A stretch of 64,000 nucleotides of DNA from Ruminococcaceae bacterium UBA6353 (GTDB taxonomy: Bacteria; Bacillota; Clostridia; Oscillospirales; Acutalibacteraceae). The stretch covers positions 1 to 64,000 of the forward strand of contig DJRT01000002.1 in assembly GCA_002437905.1 (NCBI GenBank). The letters are read 5' to 3'. Shown here piece after piece: positions 44,309 to 52,968 of this stretch (position 1 is its first letter; every line of letters starts with the position of its first letter). A model generated the notes under the pieces. The model did not search any database. It was not told where the DNA came from and was given only the letters and a program-made list of their open reading frames with translations. A program made the position numbers and the translations under genes.

Positions 44309-45304
44309 ATGGATAAAAGATACATGGCCGAGTGTCCGGCGGTGCTGTTAGAGTATCTTGGATACATGGAAACGGTCAAAGGGCGTTCGGAAAATACCAT
44401 CAACGGATATTATATTGATTTGCGCACTTTCTTTCGTTTTCTTTTGATCGAGCGCAGTCTTGCACCAAGCGTTCCGGATAAACAACCGGATATTTCTACC
44501 GTAGATATTGCGTTGTTGAAAACCGTTACGCTCAATGATCTGTTTGAATTTATGAATTACACGAAAACCGACCGTGCCAACAACAATACCACACGGGCGC
44601 GCAAGGTTTCTTCGTTGCGGCAATTTTTCCATTATCTCTCGGATATCACGCATCAGCTGGATGATGATCCGGCTAAGAACCTCAGTTTACCGAAGCTGCC
44701 GTCGCGTATGCCGAAATATCTGACGCTGGACCAGGCATTGCAGCTGCTGTCTTTGCCAGCAGCCGGCAGCAACAGCCAGTACGCCGAACGCGATTACTGT
44801 ATTCTGACGCTGCTGCTGAACTGTGGGCTTCGTCGTGCGGAAATTGCCGGCCTAAATCTTTCAGATGTGAAAAGTGATCACACACTGCGCGTGATCGGTA
44901 AGGGCAATAAGGAACGGATCCTGTACCTAAACGAAGCCTGTCAAAAGGCCTTGGAGGCGTATTTACCAAAGCGCCCAACAGAAGGAACAAAGGATAAAAA
45001 AGCGCTGTTTTATGGCCACACCAAGGAACGCATCAGCTTGCAAGGCATTCATTATATTGTGAAGGGGTATCTGAAACAGATTGATGGAGCCGAAGAATTA
45101 TCCACACATAAGCTGCGCCACACCGCAGCAACATTGATGTATCAGCAGGGCGGCGTGGATGTTCTGGTGTTGAAGGAAATTCTTGGACATAAAAACCTTG
45201 GTACTACGGAGATCTACACACATACCTCAACCGAACAGCTGCAAAAAGCCGTGCAATCCAATCCCTTGTCTAAAGTAGATAAAACAAAAAAGACCGATCA
45301 CTGA
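44309..45304 (+). CDS. Xer-type tyrosine recombinase
   Basis: A 331-residue recombinase. The N-terminal SAM-like core-binding domain covers ~10-120 (ENTINGYYIDLRTFFRFLL, then NNNTTRARKVSSLRQFFHYL). The catalytic domain has R175 (CGLRRAE), K198 (VIGKGNKER), H267 and R270 (THKLRHTAAT), H294 (LGHKNLGTTE) and nucleophile Y303 (IYTH), a complete active site. It resembles XerC/XerD chromosome-dimer resolvases more than phage integrases, and neighbours are housekeeping genes. It is longer than most XerC/D (about 300), with a charged tail. It is preceded by a dif-like palindrome and overlaps the convergent PBP gene by seven bases. Confidence 0.9.
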   Translation: MDKRYMAECPAVLLEYLGYMETVKGRSENTINGYYIDLRTFFRFLLIERSLAPSVPDKQPDISTVDIALLKTVTLNDLFEFMNYTKTDRANNNTTRARKVSSLRQFFHYLSDITHQLDDDPAKNLSLPKLPSRMPKYLTLDQALQLLSLPAAGSNSQYAERDYCILTLLLNCGLRRAEIAGLNLSDVKSDHTLRVIGKGNKERILYLNEACQKALEAYLPKRPTEGTKDKKALFYGHTKERISLQGIHYIVKGYLKQIDGAEELSTHKLRHTAATLMYQQGGVDVLVLKEILGHKNLGTTEIYTHTSTEQLQKAVQSNPLSKVDKTKKTDH

Positions 45305-45316
45305 TCGGTCTTTTTT
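45286..45316. terminator. Bidirectional terminator inside two convergent coding ends
   Basis: A6GACCGATCA and TGATCGGTCT6 form a near-perfect palindrome. It contains the stop codons of both the recombinase and the PBP gene, whose last residues are encoded by its arms. Confidence 0.85.
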
Positions 45317-46908
45317 GTTTCGTAAAGCTTGTCTGCTAAGGCGCTGAAAAGCTTTGCTGTCTGGGCGTTTGCATTGTTGGCATCTTCGCCTAAAATCGCA
45401 ACCGCGTATTGCGGTTCTTCCGCAGGAAAGTACCCTGCAAACCAGCTTTGGACAACCGCTTTCTCTCCCCTCACCTGCCCCGTTTCCGCCGTGCCGGTTT
45501 TTCCAGCGGCCGAGCAAAGCGTCGGCGCTGCCTGCCGGCCGGTTCCTTGCGTGACAACCGTTGCCATCATCTCCTGCAGCTTTTGGGCTGTGGAGAGTGA
45601 AAGGATGGTATAGCTGTCCTCAATAGAGGCTTTTGTGAACTGGGCATTCTCATCCATTTGCCCAGCGATTAGGTGTACGCTGGGCATTTCTCCGTTGTTG
45701 GCAACTGCAGCGATGATCTGCGCGACATGCAGTGGAGTCGTCATGAGCTTTCCCTGCCCAAAAGAGAGATTGGCCAGTGCAGCCGGCGAGGCTTCAAGCT
45801 CTGTGACAGACGGAAACACCGGCATTTGCGTGCTGATGCCGTCAGCCAGGGTGATCACCCGGCCGAAACCGAAAGTATTGGCCATTGCGGATAAGGTTGC
45901 CGCGCCGGTTTGCTGTGCCAGCTGAATAAAATACAGATTGCAGGACTGCGCAAAGGCCGCCGGCATTTGCAGATGCTGATGCCCAAGGCGGTAATGGCAG
46001 TGAAAGGTATTGTTCTGTACCATCATGCCGCCGGAACATACATATTCCTGCCGTGGGGAAACACCGCTTTCCAGTGCCGCCGCAGCTGTAATGATCTTAA
46101 AAACCGAACCGCAGTCATACAGCGACAAGGCCCGGTTGAGCAGCGCGCCATTATCTTCTTTCATGCTCTCAAATACGGTTGCCGGCTGGAAGCTCGGAAA
46201 GCTGGCCATAGCAAGGATGGCGCCGGTTTTCGGCTCAAGGACAACGACAGCGCCCCGGTCGATATAGTCTGGTGCCAGATCTTCTACAATCGTTTGGATA
46301 TCCTTATCGAGGGTTAGCACAACACCACCGGCTGAACGGTCGGTCGTGTCGGTCACAGAGGGCGCAACGCCGCTCAGGCACATGCCGCTTCCGTCCACTG
46401 CAAAGGCCGCCACCGCCTGACCGTTAAACTGCGTCAGCAGCGCATCACAGGCAGCCTCTATACCGGTTGCCCCGTGCTGACCGCCGCTTTCCAGATACCC
46501 GATCACATGGGGCGCCAGCAGCCGCGTGCCGTACCGTTGCGGCACACGGAACAGCCGCAGTCCGTCGGTCAGATCAACCGGACCGTTCAGCCTCACAGCG
46601 GCGGGATAACCAGCGCTGAGCTGTTCCAGCAGGGTTTCATAATCCGCCGGTTCTGTTTTCGCAGAAATATCGGCAAGCAGCTTTTCGTCCGGCATCAGGG
46701 CGGCATAATACGCCTTTTCTTCATTGACAAGCGGGCGCAACTGCCGGTCATAGATCGTGCCGCGCGTTGTCGCTACCGTGATGGCGCGGCGATTTTGCGA
46801 AGCAGCGGCTTCGGTCGGTTCTTTGAGCGTAATGTAAAACAGCTTTCCGCCGATACCGGCTAAAATTAGTGCCAGCAGACAAAACATGATCCGGCCTCTT
46901 CGATACAC
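45298..46908 (-). CDS. Class B penicillin-binding protein (FtsI/SpoVD/PBP2 type)
   Basis: About 536 residues. One N-terminal transmembrane helix (GRIMFCLLALILAGIGGKLF) anchors an extracellular dimerisation domain with TTRGTIYDRQLRPL and the transpeptidase domain. Active-site motifs are SVFK (DCGSVFKIITAAAALESG), SCN (AQSCNLYFIQLAQ) and KTG (AAGKTGTAE). It crosslinks peptidoglycan peptides. It is small for FtsI and lacks PASTA repeats, so it may be a sporulation or elongation-type PBP. I prefer the GTG at 46908, seven to eight bases after AAGGTGG, over the GTG at 46920. It is downstream of the U32 gene on the same strand. Confidence 0.88.
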   Translation of the reverse strand: MYRRGRIMFCLLALILAGIGGKLFYITLKEPTEAAASQNRRAITVATTRGTIYDRQLRPLVNEEKAYYAALMPDEKLLADISAKTEPADYETLLEQLSAGYPAAVRLNGPVDLTDGLRLFRVPQRYGTRLLAPHVIGYLESGGQHGATGIEAACDALLTQFNGQAVAAFAVDGSGMCLSGVAPSVTDTTDRSAGGVVLTLDKDIQTIVEDLAPDYIDRGAVVVLEPKTGAILAMASFPSFQPATVFESMKEDNGALLNRALSLYDCGSVFKIITAAAALESGVSPRQEYVCSGGMMVQNNTFHCHYRLGHQHLQMPAAFAQSCNLYFIQLAQQTGAATLSAMANTFGFGRVITLADGISTQMPVFPSVTELEASPAALANLSFGQGKLMTTPLHVAQIIAAVANNGEMPSVHLIAGQMDENAQFTKASIEDSYTILSLSTAQKLQEMMATVVTQGTGRQAAPTLCSAAGKTGTAETGQVRGEKAVVQSWFAGYFPAEEPQYAVAILGEDANNANAQTAKLFSALADKLYETKKTDQ

Positions 46909-46965
46909 AGCATATCCCACCTTCCGATGGATAGTGTTGTCAAAAAAGCCGGATGCTATGCGATT

Positions 46966-48201
46966 TTAGTCCTTTGCCGCCTTGTTTTGCCGCAGCAGGG
47001 TGCCGTATTTCATCGGATGTGCGCACGGTACATACACCGTCATAGTTGCATGGGGCGCAACCGTTATAGGCACTTTTTCCGCATTCAGCATTTCCGATAC
47101 TGTAAAGGAATATGGCTTTTCACCCGGCTCCAATACATCCAGTTCTTCTCCGCGATAAAAGCGGTTCCGCTGGGAGAGTTGCAGCCAGCCGTCCTGCCAC
47201 CCCTCAACAACAGCTGCCACCTCGTAAGAGCGGATGTACCCACCCTGCTGCAGGTGCTGTGCCGGCATACCGTAATAAAAGCCTGTGCCGTAGGGGCGGT
47301 GGCTGATTTTGTTCATTTCTTCACAGATCCATGCCTCGGGCACATAATCCGGTGAAAACCCAGAGGCCACATATCCCTCTACGGCCTGGCGGTAAGCGTT
47401 GGCAGTAACGGCTGTGTAGTAAAAGGATTTGGCACGCCCCTCAATCTTGAAGGAGGCAATGCCGGCGTCTGCCAGTTCCGCAACATGGGCGATCATATTC
47501 ATATCATTGGCGTTAAACAGATAGGTGCCCTGTTCATCCTGTTCCAGGGTCAGCGGCAGACCGGGGCGTTTTTCCTCGATAATCGTGTACTTCCACCGGC
47601 ATGGCTGTGCACACTCGCCATGATTGGCATCACGATCCGCCAGATAATTGGAGATAACACAGCGACCGGAATACGACATACAGATGGCACCGTGAACGAA
47701 CGCTTCCAGCTCCAGCTCCGGCGGCGTTTGCCTGCGGATCTCGCGGATTTCGTCCATAGAAAGCTCACGCGCCAGTACCACACGGCTGGCGCCCATATAA
47801 TACAGGGCGGTGGCAGTGGCGTAATTCACAACACCGAATTGTGTAGAAATATGCAGTGCACACTGCGGTGCGTATCGTTTCGCCAGCTCCATCGTGCCGA
47901 TGTCACTGATGATCAGAGCATCAGCGCCGATGCGGTTGAGGTAGGTAAAATATTCCGGCAGCAGGGCAATATCGTGATTGCGGGGTAAAATGTTGCAGGT
48001 CACATAAACCTTTATACCGGCGGCGTGGGCGGTTTTGATTGCCTCCTCAAGCGCCGGAAGGTCAAAATTGGCGCATCCGGCACGCATGCCAAACTGCTGC
48101 CCGGAAAGATAAACAGCATTGGCACCGAACCGGATAGCTGCTGCCAGGCGTTCTGGATCGCCTGCCGGCGACAGGATCTCGGGAATAAGCTGTGTTTTCA
48201 T
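46966..48201 (-). CDS. Peptidase U32-family protein (TrhP/RlhA-like)
   Basis: A 411-residue U32 protein. It has LSPAGDPERLAAAIRFGANA and VYLSGQQFGMRAGCANF, a TIM-barrel-like core with DALIISDIGTME and ISTQFGVVNYATA, and the family Cys cluster CMSYSGRCVISNYL...CAQPCRW. It ends with a C-terminal beta-barrel. Although named collagenase-like, related proteins (TrhP in E. coli and B. subtilis) act in tRNA U34 hydroxylation via prephenate, and RlhA hydroxylates 23S rRNA. A tRNA or rRNA modification role is therefore more likely than proteolysis. AAGGAGACTG precedes the ATG. It follows mltG's hairpin. Confidence 0.88.
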   Translation of the reverse strand: MKTQLIPEILSPAGDPERLAAAIRFGANAVYLSGQQFGMRAGCANFDLPALEEAIKTAHAAGIKVYVTCNILPRNHDIALLPEYFTYLNRIGADALIISDIGTMELAKRYAPQCALHISTQFGVVNYATATALYYMGASRVVLARELSMDEIREIRRQTPPELELEAFVHGAICMSYSGRCVISNYLADRDANHGECAQPCRWKYTIIEEKRPGLPLTLEQDEQGTYLFNANDMNMIAHVAELADAGIASFKIEGRAKSFYYTAVTANAYRQAVEGYVASGFSPDYVPEAWICEEMNKISHRPYGTGFYYGMPAQHLQQGGYIRSYEVAAVVEGWQDGWLQLSQRNRFYRGEELDVLEPGEKPYSFTVSEMLNAEKVPITVAPHATMTVYVPCAHPMKYGTLLRQNKAAKD

Positions 48202-48233
48202 GTTATGCAGTCTCCTTAAGCCTGCCTTTTAGA

Positions 48234-48260
48234 AAGGGCTGCCGCATTTACGGCAGCCCT
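48234..48260 (-). terminator. Hairpin after mltG
   Basis: AAGGGCTGCCG pairs perfectly with CGGCAGCCCTT around a 6-base loop. The following TCTAAAAGG on the minus strand is not a good U-tract, so some transcription may continue to the U32 and PBP genes. Confidence 0.6.
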
Positions 48261-48281
48261 TCCCCTGTTTGCAGTTGATCA

Positions 48282-49655
48282 TTATCCGTAGGCACCGATC
48301 TTATACCGGCGGCATATGGCTTCGTGTTCGGCAAAGGTTTTGGTGAAATAGGTTTTTCCGGTCTTATAATCCGTGGCGAAGAAGTAGCAATTGATCACTG
48401 CCGGATCTTCCGACGGGGCAAATACAGCGTTGATCGCCTCCAGGCCGGGATTGTTGATCGCACCGACGGGCAGCCCTTTTCTCTGGTAGGTGTCATATGC
48501 GGCGCTATTGACGATGGTGCTGCTGACACTGGGCAGGATTTTGGTCACATAGTCGCGGGTGGAATCGCACTGGATCATCGGAAAACCGGAGCCTTCGGCC
48601 AAACGGTTTTTCAGCACGCGGGAAACACCAGCCATATCATCCTTGCTGGCAGCTTCCCCCTGGATGACCGAAGCAAAGATCACAGCCTCGTCGATGGTCA
48701 TACCGCTGTTGGTGATTTTGGCGCGCAATGTCGTATCCAGCTTCTGATCAAAGTTTTTCAGCATCACTGCCACTGCCGACTGTCCGGTGCTGTTTTTGTA
48801 GAAGTTATATGTGTCCGGGAACAAATACCCCTCCAGGCGATAGATACGCCCGGCGTACTCTTCCCCATCTGCGGCGGTTTTGATCGCTTTCACAAAATCG
48901 TAGTCAAAATCCCCGTTGTTGACTGCGTCATAGAAAGAGGCCTCATCACAGACTTCCTTTTGGCTCAGCAGCTTGGCAATTTCCGGAACGGTATATCCCT
49001 CCGGGATCGTTACATCCACTGTGTCCCGCGGCTTGGTGGTCTGCAGTTCTTTCACAATATCGCTGTAATCCATGTCGGTAGACAGGGTAAACATGCCGCG
49101 CTGATACTTCCCGTCAGCTTTGCTCAGGCGGGAATATACACGGAAGCAAAGTGGTCGTTCAATCAGCCCGTTATCGTGCAGGATCTCCGCAATCTGTGCC
49201 GTTGAGGCCCCGGAGGGCACTTCCACATCAATGGTTTCCCCGGAACGGTTCAGCCCAAAGAAATCAATCAGATACAGGATCATAAAGGCAGCCGCCGTGA
49301 CGGCAAATGCCAGAATGACGAGGGTATACAGCAGCTTTTTCAGACAGCCGCCCTTGCCGCCTTTTTTACTCTTCCGTGCCGGCTCGTCCGTCTCCTGCGA
49401 GGCCTCCGATGCCTCCCCGGTGTCTGCGGCAGACGCATCTGCTGCCTGCGCATCGGCCGGCTCATCCGGAATGGTATCGTCCAGATCAACATTCAGCGAA
49501 AAAGAGCGCACCTTTTCACTGCGGGCTGTCTGGGCCTGTTCCGCAGCGGCGGCTTCCGGTGCCAAGGCATCTTTCAAGCTTTCCTGTGCAGCCTCGCGCG
49601 TTGCCTTTCGTTCTTCCTCCTCACGGAGAAGCTGCTCCAGCGTTTTATCATCCAT
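48282..49655 (-). CDS. mltG: Endolytic transglycosylase MltG
   Basis: A 457-residue membrane protein. A long acidic, Ala-rich cytosolic N-terminus (about 100 residues, with a coiled-coil-like RREEEERKATREAAQES-type start and a KKGGKGG patch) precedes one transmembrane helix (LLYTLVILAFAVTAAAFMIL). The YceG domain follows: LysM-like TIPEGYTVPEIAKLLSQK, RLEGYLFPDTYNFY, FASVIQGEAASKDDMAGVSR with the conserved catalytic Glu, and GLPVGAINNPGLEAI. It cleaves nascent glycan strands and sets their length. Its start is five bases upstream of the end of the cyclo-ligase gene, so the two are coupled. GGGGGGATA precedes the ATG. Confidence 0.93.
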   Translation of the reverse strand: MDDKTLEQLLREEEERKATREAAQESLKDALAPEAAAAEQAQTARSEKVRSFSLNVDLDDTIPDEPADAQAADASAADTGEASEASQETDEPARKSKKGGKGGCLKKLLYTLVILAFAVTAAAFMILYLIDFFGLNRSGETIDVEVPSGASTAQIAEILHDNGLIERPLCFRVYSRLSKADGKYQRGMFTLSTDMDYSDIVKELQTTKPRDTVDVTIPEGYTVPEIAKLLSQKEVCDEASFYDAVNNGDFDYDFVKAIKTAADGEEYAGRIYRLEGYLFPDTYNFYKNSTGQSAVAVMLKNFDQKLDTTLRAKITNSGMTIDEAVIFASVIQGEAASKDDMAGVSRVLKNRLAEGSGFPMIQCDSTRDYVTKILPSVSSTIVNSAAYDTYQRKGLPVGAINNPGLEAINAVFAPSEDPAVINCYFFATDYKTGKTYFTKTFAEHEAICRRYKIGAYG

Positions 49656-49659
49656 AGTC

Positions 49660-50262
49660 TTATCCCCCCTGTGTCGTTTTGCCCGTGCGGCGTAAATATT
49701 TTTCTGTTACCAACAGATCAACCGGGCGGTCAAAACGCCCATGCGGCAGTGAACGCTGTACGCAATCACTGTAACAGATCCCGATAATATCCCCGCCGAA
49801 ACGGGACAAAAAACGGTCGTAGTAGCCTTTTCCGTAGCCAAGCCGATACCCCTGCCAGTCGTAGCTGAATGCCGGAACAAGGCACAGCCCACTACTCAGG
49901 TCGGCCAGCTTTTCATGTATGGACGGATCCGGCTCCAGTACCCCAAAGGCGCCCGGCTGCAGTTCATCCAGGCTGTTGATGAAGAAAAATTCCATACTGC
50001 GGGTTCCGGGGACGCACCGGGGAACCGCTACTTTTTTTCCATCCGCCAGTGCCTGCCGGATAAGGTTGCGTGTATCCACCTCGATTGGCGTAGATACATA
50101 GGTCAGCAGCACAGCATTTTTCCTGTACTGCCACAGGCGGCGGATCTGCCGCAGCATCTGCCTGTCCCGCCGGGTCTTGACATCCTCCGGCATAGCTTCG
50201 CGCAGGCCACGGTATTTTGCCCGCAGGGCAGTTTTCAGCGGGCGGATATCGCTTATCGGCAT
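49660..50262 (-). CDS. 5-formyltetrahydrofolate cyclo-ligase
   Basis: A 200-residue ATP-dependent enzyme (MTHFS) converting 5-formyl-THF to 5,10-methenyl-THF. Signature elements are LKTALRAKYRGLREAM at the N-terminus, LTYVSTPIEVDTRNLIRQA, KVAVPRC, and the ATP-binding GYRLGYGKGYYDRFLSRFGG followed by RSLPHGRFDRPVDLLVTE. It overlaps the DJ-1 gene by ten bases and abuts mltG. With thyX and tmk in the same run, it fits a folate and thymidylate theme. Confidence 0.92.
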   Translation of the reverse strand: MPISDIRPLKTALRAKYRGLREAMPEDVKTRRDRQMLRQIRRLWQYRKNAVLLTYVSTPIEVDTRNLIRQALADGKKVAVPRCVPGTRSMEFFFINSLDELQPGAFGVLEPDPSIHEKLADLSSGLCLVPAFSYDWQGYRLGYGKGYYDRFLSRFGGDIIGICYSDCVQRSLPHGRFDRPVDLLVTEKYLRRTGKTTQGG

Positions 50263-50792
50263 TGGATCGAACCCCGTATGGCCAAGGCGGTTTGTTCATC
50301 AACCAGAATGCGGACAAGCTCCAAAGCAAAATCCACGGCCACACCGGCGCCGCGGGCAGTCGTAAACTGCCTGTCGGTTATGACCGGCTCCTCGGAAAGA
50401 GACGCGCCGGTCAAAGCCGATTCAAAGCCGGGGTAACAGGTAGCCCGCCTGCCCTGCAGCAAGCCACGCCGGCCAAGGATCGACGGGGCGGCGCAGATGG
50501 CGCCGACTGGCAATTTATGCAATATGGCATAATCGAGTGCTGCATGAACGACTGGCGAAGCATCCAGATTGCGTGTGCCCGGCATCCCGCCTGGCAGCAC
50601 AACGGCTGAAAGTGCCGCCACATCCAGCTTTTCCTGGGGAATATCCGTCTGTATCGGCATAGCATGTGCGCCGACAGGGGTATCGGTATCAACGCCGACG
50701 GTGAGTATCTCAAGACCGGCACGGCGTAAAATATCCACCGTGGCCAGCGCTTCGATCTCTTCAAATCCATTTGCCAAAAAGACGGCGATCAT
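50253..50792 (-). CDS. DJ-1/PfpI-family protein
   Basis: A 179-residue protein of the DJ-1/ThiJ/PfpI superfamily with IAVFLANGFEEIEALATVDI (conserved Glu), VVLPGGMPGTRNL and the nucleophile elbow VGAICAAPSILG with its reactive Cys. DJ-1-type proteins have been described as chaperones, glyoxalases or deglycases; the activity here is not fixed. The start is the ATG at 50792, nine bases after GGAG; an in-frame TTG at 50807 is less likely. It overlaps the cyclo-ligase start. Confidence 0.88.
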   Translation of the reverse strand: MIAVFLANGFEEIEALATVDILRRAGLEILTVGVDTDTPVGAHAMPIQTDIPQEKLDVAALSAVVLPGGMPGTRNLDASPVVHAALDYAILHKLPVGAICAAPSILGRRGLLQGRRATCYPGFESALTGASLSEEPVITDRQFTTARGAGVAVDFALELVRILVDEQTALAIRGSIQCR

Positions 50793-50796
50793 ATTG

Positions 50797-51438
50797 TCAC
50801 TCTCCAAGTAGGGCGGTATAACCGCCTGTTTCTTTCATTGCGCGCTGAAGCGCCGGGGATGGAGCAGTTGGAAGCCACATAGCCACAGGCTTTGCCGGTA
50901 CAGCGGAGCTTCCTGTGCTGTTTCCGGCTGTCAAAGCAAAAAATGCGGCTATTGGTGCAACTGGCTGCCAAAAAGGTGTACTGGTGTTTTCTGTAAAGTG
51001 ATATGCCTTGTCATTTGTGCGGCGTATCTCCGGGCGGTATCCGGCGCGGCGGTACAGCGGTTCCAGCTCCAGCGTGGCCGGATGCAGATAGAGCGCATAA
51101 GCGCCGTGCGCCGCTGCGTAGGTTTTTGCGGCATCCAGCAGGGCGGTATACAGCCCGCGGCCGCGGAATTCCGGCGCCGTACAGCCGGCATACAAATACC
51201 GTGCCGGCAGCCTTTGCCCGGAAAAGCACACCTCTGCCGGCAGCAGAAAGGCCATGGAGGCCGGCCGTTCCGGTGCTTCCGGCGAAAGAGCAATCAGGCA
51301 GTCCGTCAGTGGCCAGACGGTCTGGAAAAAGGCGTCTACATCCGCCGGCGTGTCCTCCGGAAAGCAGCGCAGCCAAAGCGTCTTCAGCTGCGGTACATCC
51401 GTTTCCTGCGCCAGCCGAATATCCGGACAGCTGCTCAT
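50797..51438 (-). CDS. GNAT-family N-acetyltransferase
   Basis: A 213-residue acetyltransferase. The acetyl-CoA-binding element is YLYAGCTAPEFRGRGLYTAL near residue 85, followed by HPATLELEPLYRRAGYRPE. A C-terminal tail of about 60 residues is specific to this protein. Substrate is unknown. Its ATG overlaps the tmk stop (ATGA), and the DJ-1 gene follows five bases after its end, so it lies inside the thyX-to-mltG run. Confidence 0.82.
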   Translation of the reverse strand: MSSCPDIRLAQETDVPQLKTLWLRCFPEDTPADVDAFFQTVWPLTDCLIALSPEAPERPASMAFLLPAEVCFSGQRLPARYLYAGCTAPEFRGRGLYTALLDAAKTYAAAHGAYALYLHPATLELEPLYRRAGYRPEIRRTNDKAYHFTENTSTPFWQPVAPIAAFFALTAGNSTGSSAVPAKPVAMWLPTAPSPALQRAMKETGGYTALLGE

Positions 51439-52100
51439 AGCAGGTATTCCTCAAGTGCCGCCACAAGGGACTGCTGAATAACCGCCGGCGGCAGGGGTTG
51501 TCCGTTTTCGCTGCACGGGATCACCTGCCAGCCATCCCGCTGTGCTGCGTACAGGGCGGCCTGCCGGCAGTGGCGCAAATAGGCTATATCCCGCTCATGG
51601 ATATCCTTTTTCTGTTCATTCCCGTGATAGCGTCCACTCAGCAGCCGCTGGGAGACCTCAACGGGCATATCCAGAAACACCACACGATCCGGCACCGGCA
51701 GCTCCAGGCGGGTGTATTCATAATCTTTCAGCCAGGCAAGAAAAGCATCCCACTGCTCCTGCGGCAGCTTTGTCATCTGATGGATGGCATTGGAGGTGGT
51801 GTAGCGGGCAGCTACGATCGGCACACCGGCTTCATAGTCCGTCTGCCAGAACCGTTTATAGCTGGCATAGCGGTCTACGGCATAGAAGGAGGAGGCCGCA
51901 TAGGCATTGACGGCAGCGGGTGAGCCGCCAAGCTCCCCGCTGAGGTACATCCGTACAAGCGCCGAGGAGGCTTGTGCATAGTCCGGAAAGCTGATCTGCC
52001 GGAAAGCAGCATTCTTCTGCGTAAGATAGTCGCTGAGTAAGGAGAGCTGCGTTGATTTTCCGCAGCCATCCAGACCATCAATCACAACAAGCTTGCCCAT
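51435..52100 (-). CDS. tmk: Thymidylate kinase
   Basis: A 221-residue dTMP kinase. P-loop VVIDGLDGCGKSTQLSLLSD, substrate segment SFPDYAQASSALVRMYLSGE, YAVDRYASYKRFW, ARYTTSNAIHQM (the DR(Y/H)-type motif, here with Ala in place of Asp), VFLDMPVEVSQRLLSGR and a LID with NEQKKDIHERD. The start is the ATG at 52100, which overlaps the thyX stop by one base; the frame is open much further upstream inside thyX. It converts the thyX product dTMP to dTDP. Confidence 0.92.
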   Translation of the reverse strand: MGKLVVIDGLDGCGKSTQLSLLSDYLTQKNAAFRQISFPDYAQASSALVRMYLSGELGGSPAAVNAYAASSFYAVDRYASYKRFWQTDYEAGVPIVAARYTTSNAIHQMTKLPQEQWDAFLAWLKDYEYTRLELPVPDRVVFLDMPVEVSQRLLSGRYHGNEQKKDIHERDIAYLRHCRQAALYAAQRDGWQVIPCSENGQPLPPAVIQQSLVAALEEYLL

Positions 52101-52882
52101 TACTCCGCCTCGCCTTTCCGGGTGCTGATCGCAGCATAGTGCTCCCGTACAGCCTTGGCGTTGCCGCAGCTCATTTTTCCCTCCGGGCAGGCGCCGCGTA
52201 CGCAGGGCGGGCCGGCGTGCCGGAACAGATGCGGTGCTGCCTCCATACACAGGCGGTACATCTGCTCGGCCAGCTCCCGGATCTCCCACTGTGCCCGGTT
52301 GCAGCAGCGGTGGGCAAAGAAATTCATCAGTGACCGGGCATTCATGGTCATCATGATCTTGGTCGTGCAGGCATTGGGCAGCACAAAGCGGGCGTCCTCG
52401 ATCGCTTTCTTTTCTGCGGCGCGGGTCGCCTCTTTTTCCGGCATTTCTCTGGCAATAAAGTCTGCCAAATGCTTTTCCTTCAGCAGCGCCGCCAGATGGT
52501 CATAATGCGCCTGATCCTCCTCCATAGCCCGGCGATATTCCTCTGCAGCCTCCGGAATGGCTTCGATCTCCGGCGGCAGAACATACTCAAACATCTTTTC
52601 GCGGACATATCGCTGGCTCTGCACACTGTAAGAGGCAATGCGGTGGCGCGTCAGCTGCGCCAGCAGCGAGCGGGAAACACCCTCAATTCCAAAGGTGAAG
52701 CTGGCATGCTCAATAGGGCTTTCGTGTCCGATCTCTGCCAGCATATCAACGAAGGCGGCGGTTTTATCCTCGGTCAGGCCGTCCATCACTGTACCGATAT
52801 CGGCGGCTGCATAGCAAAGCTTGGCCGATGCGGCAATCAGCTTTTCGGGATCAGGTGTGTGCGCAATCAGTGTTACTTTCAT
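52100..52882 (-). CDS. thyX: FAD-dependent thymidylate synthase
   Basis: A 260-residue flavin enzyme that makes dTMP from dUMP with methylene-THF. The ThyX motif RHRIASYSVQSQRY is present (RHR-x7-S), with IGHESPIEHASFTFGIEGVS before it and LPNACTTKIMMTMNARSLMN after. A C-terminal Cys-rich tail (CVRGACPEGKMSC) is unusual but is seen in some anaerobe ThyX. It is the first gene of a run thyX-tmk-GNAT-DJ-1-cyclo-ligase-mltG under the promoter at 52935-52907. Confidence 0.95.
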   Translation of the reverse strand: MKVTLIAHTPDPEKLIAASAKLCYAAADIGTVMDGLTEDKTAAFVDMLAEIGHESPIEHASFTFGIEGVSRSLLAQLTRHRIASYSVQSQRYVREKMFEYVLPPEIEAIPEAAEEYRRAMEEDQAHYDHLAALLKEKHLADFIAREMPEKEATRAAEKKAIEDARFVLPNACTTKIMMTMNARSLMNFFAHRCCNRAQWEIRELAEQMYRLCMEAAPHLFRHAGPPCVRGACPEGKMSCGNAKAVREHYAAISTRKGEAE

Positions 52883-52906
52883 TTTCCTACTCCCCTTTTA
52901 CTACGC

Positions 52907-52935
52907 AGTATAACAGAAACGGGTGCCCTTTTCAA
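52907..52935 (-). promoter_or_regulatory. Promoter of the thyX operon
   Basis: Minus strand: TTGAAA (52935-52930), a 17-base spacer, TATACT (52912-52907). Confidence 0.7.
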
Positions 52936-52968
52936 GTCTGTGCGGAGGATATTCGAAACTTTTTCCTT

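Noticed and set aside
44309..45304. Recombinase as integrase of an integrated mobile element
   Set aside because: Neighbours on both sides are housekeeping genes with continuous composition, and no excisionase, phage or conjugation genes are present. Xer-type assignment fits better.
48655..48690. Apparent loss of the catalytic Glu in MltG (ASVIQGEA instead of the ASIVEKE form)
   Set aside because: The conserved Glu is the one in the final E-A pair, which is present; the earlier position varies in Firmicutes.
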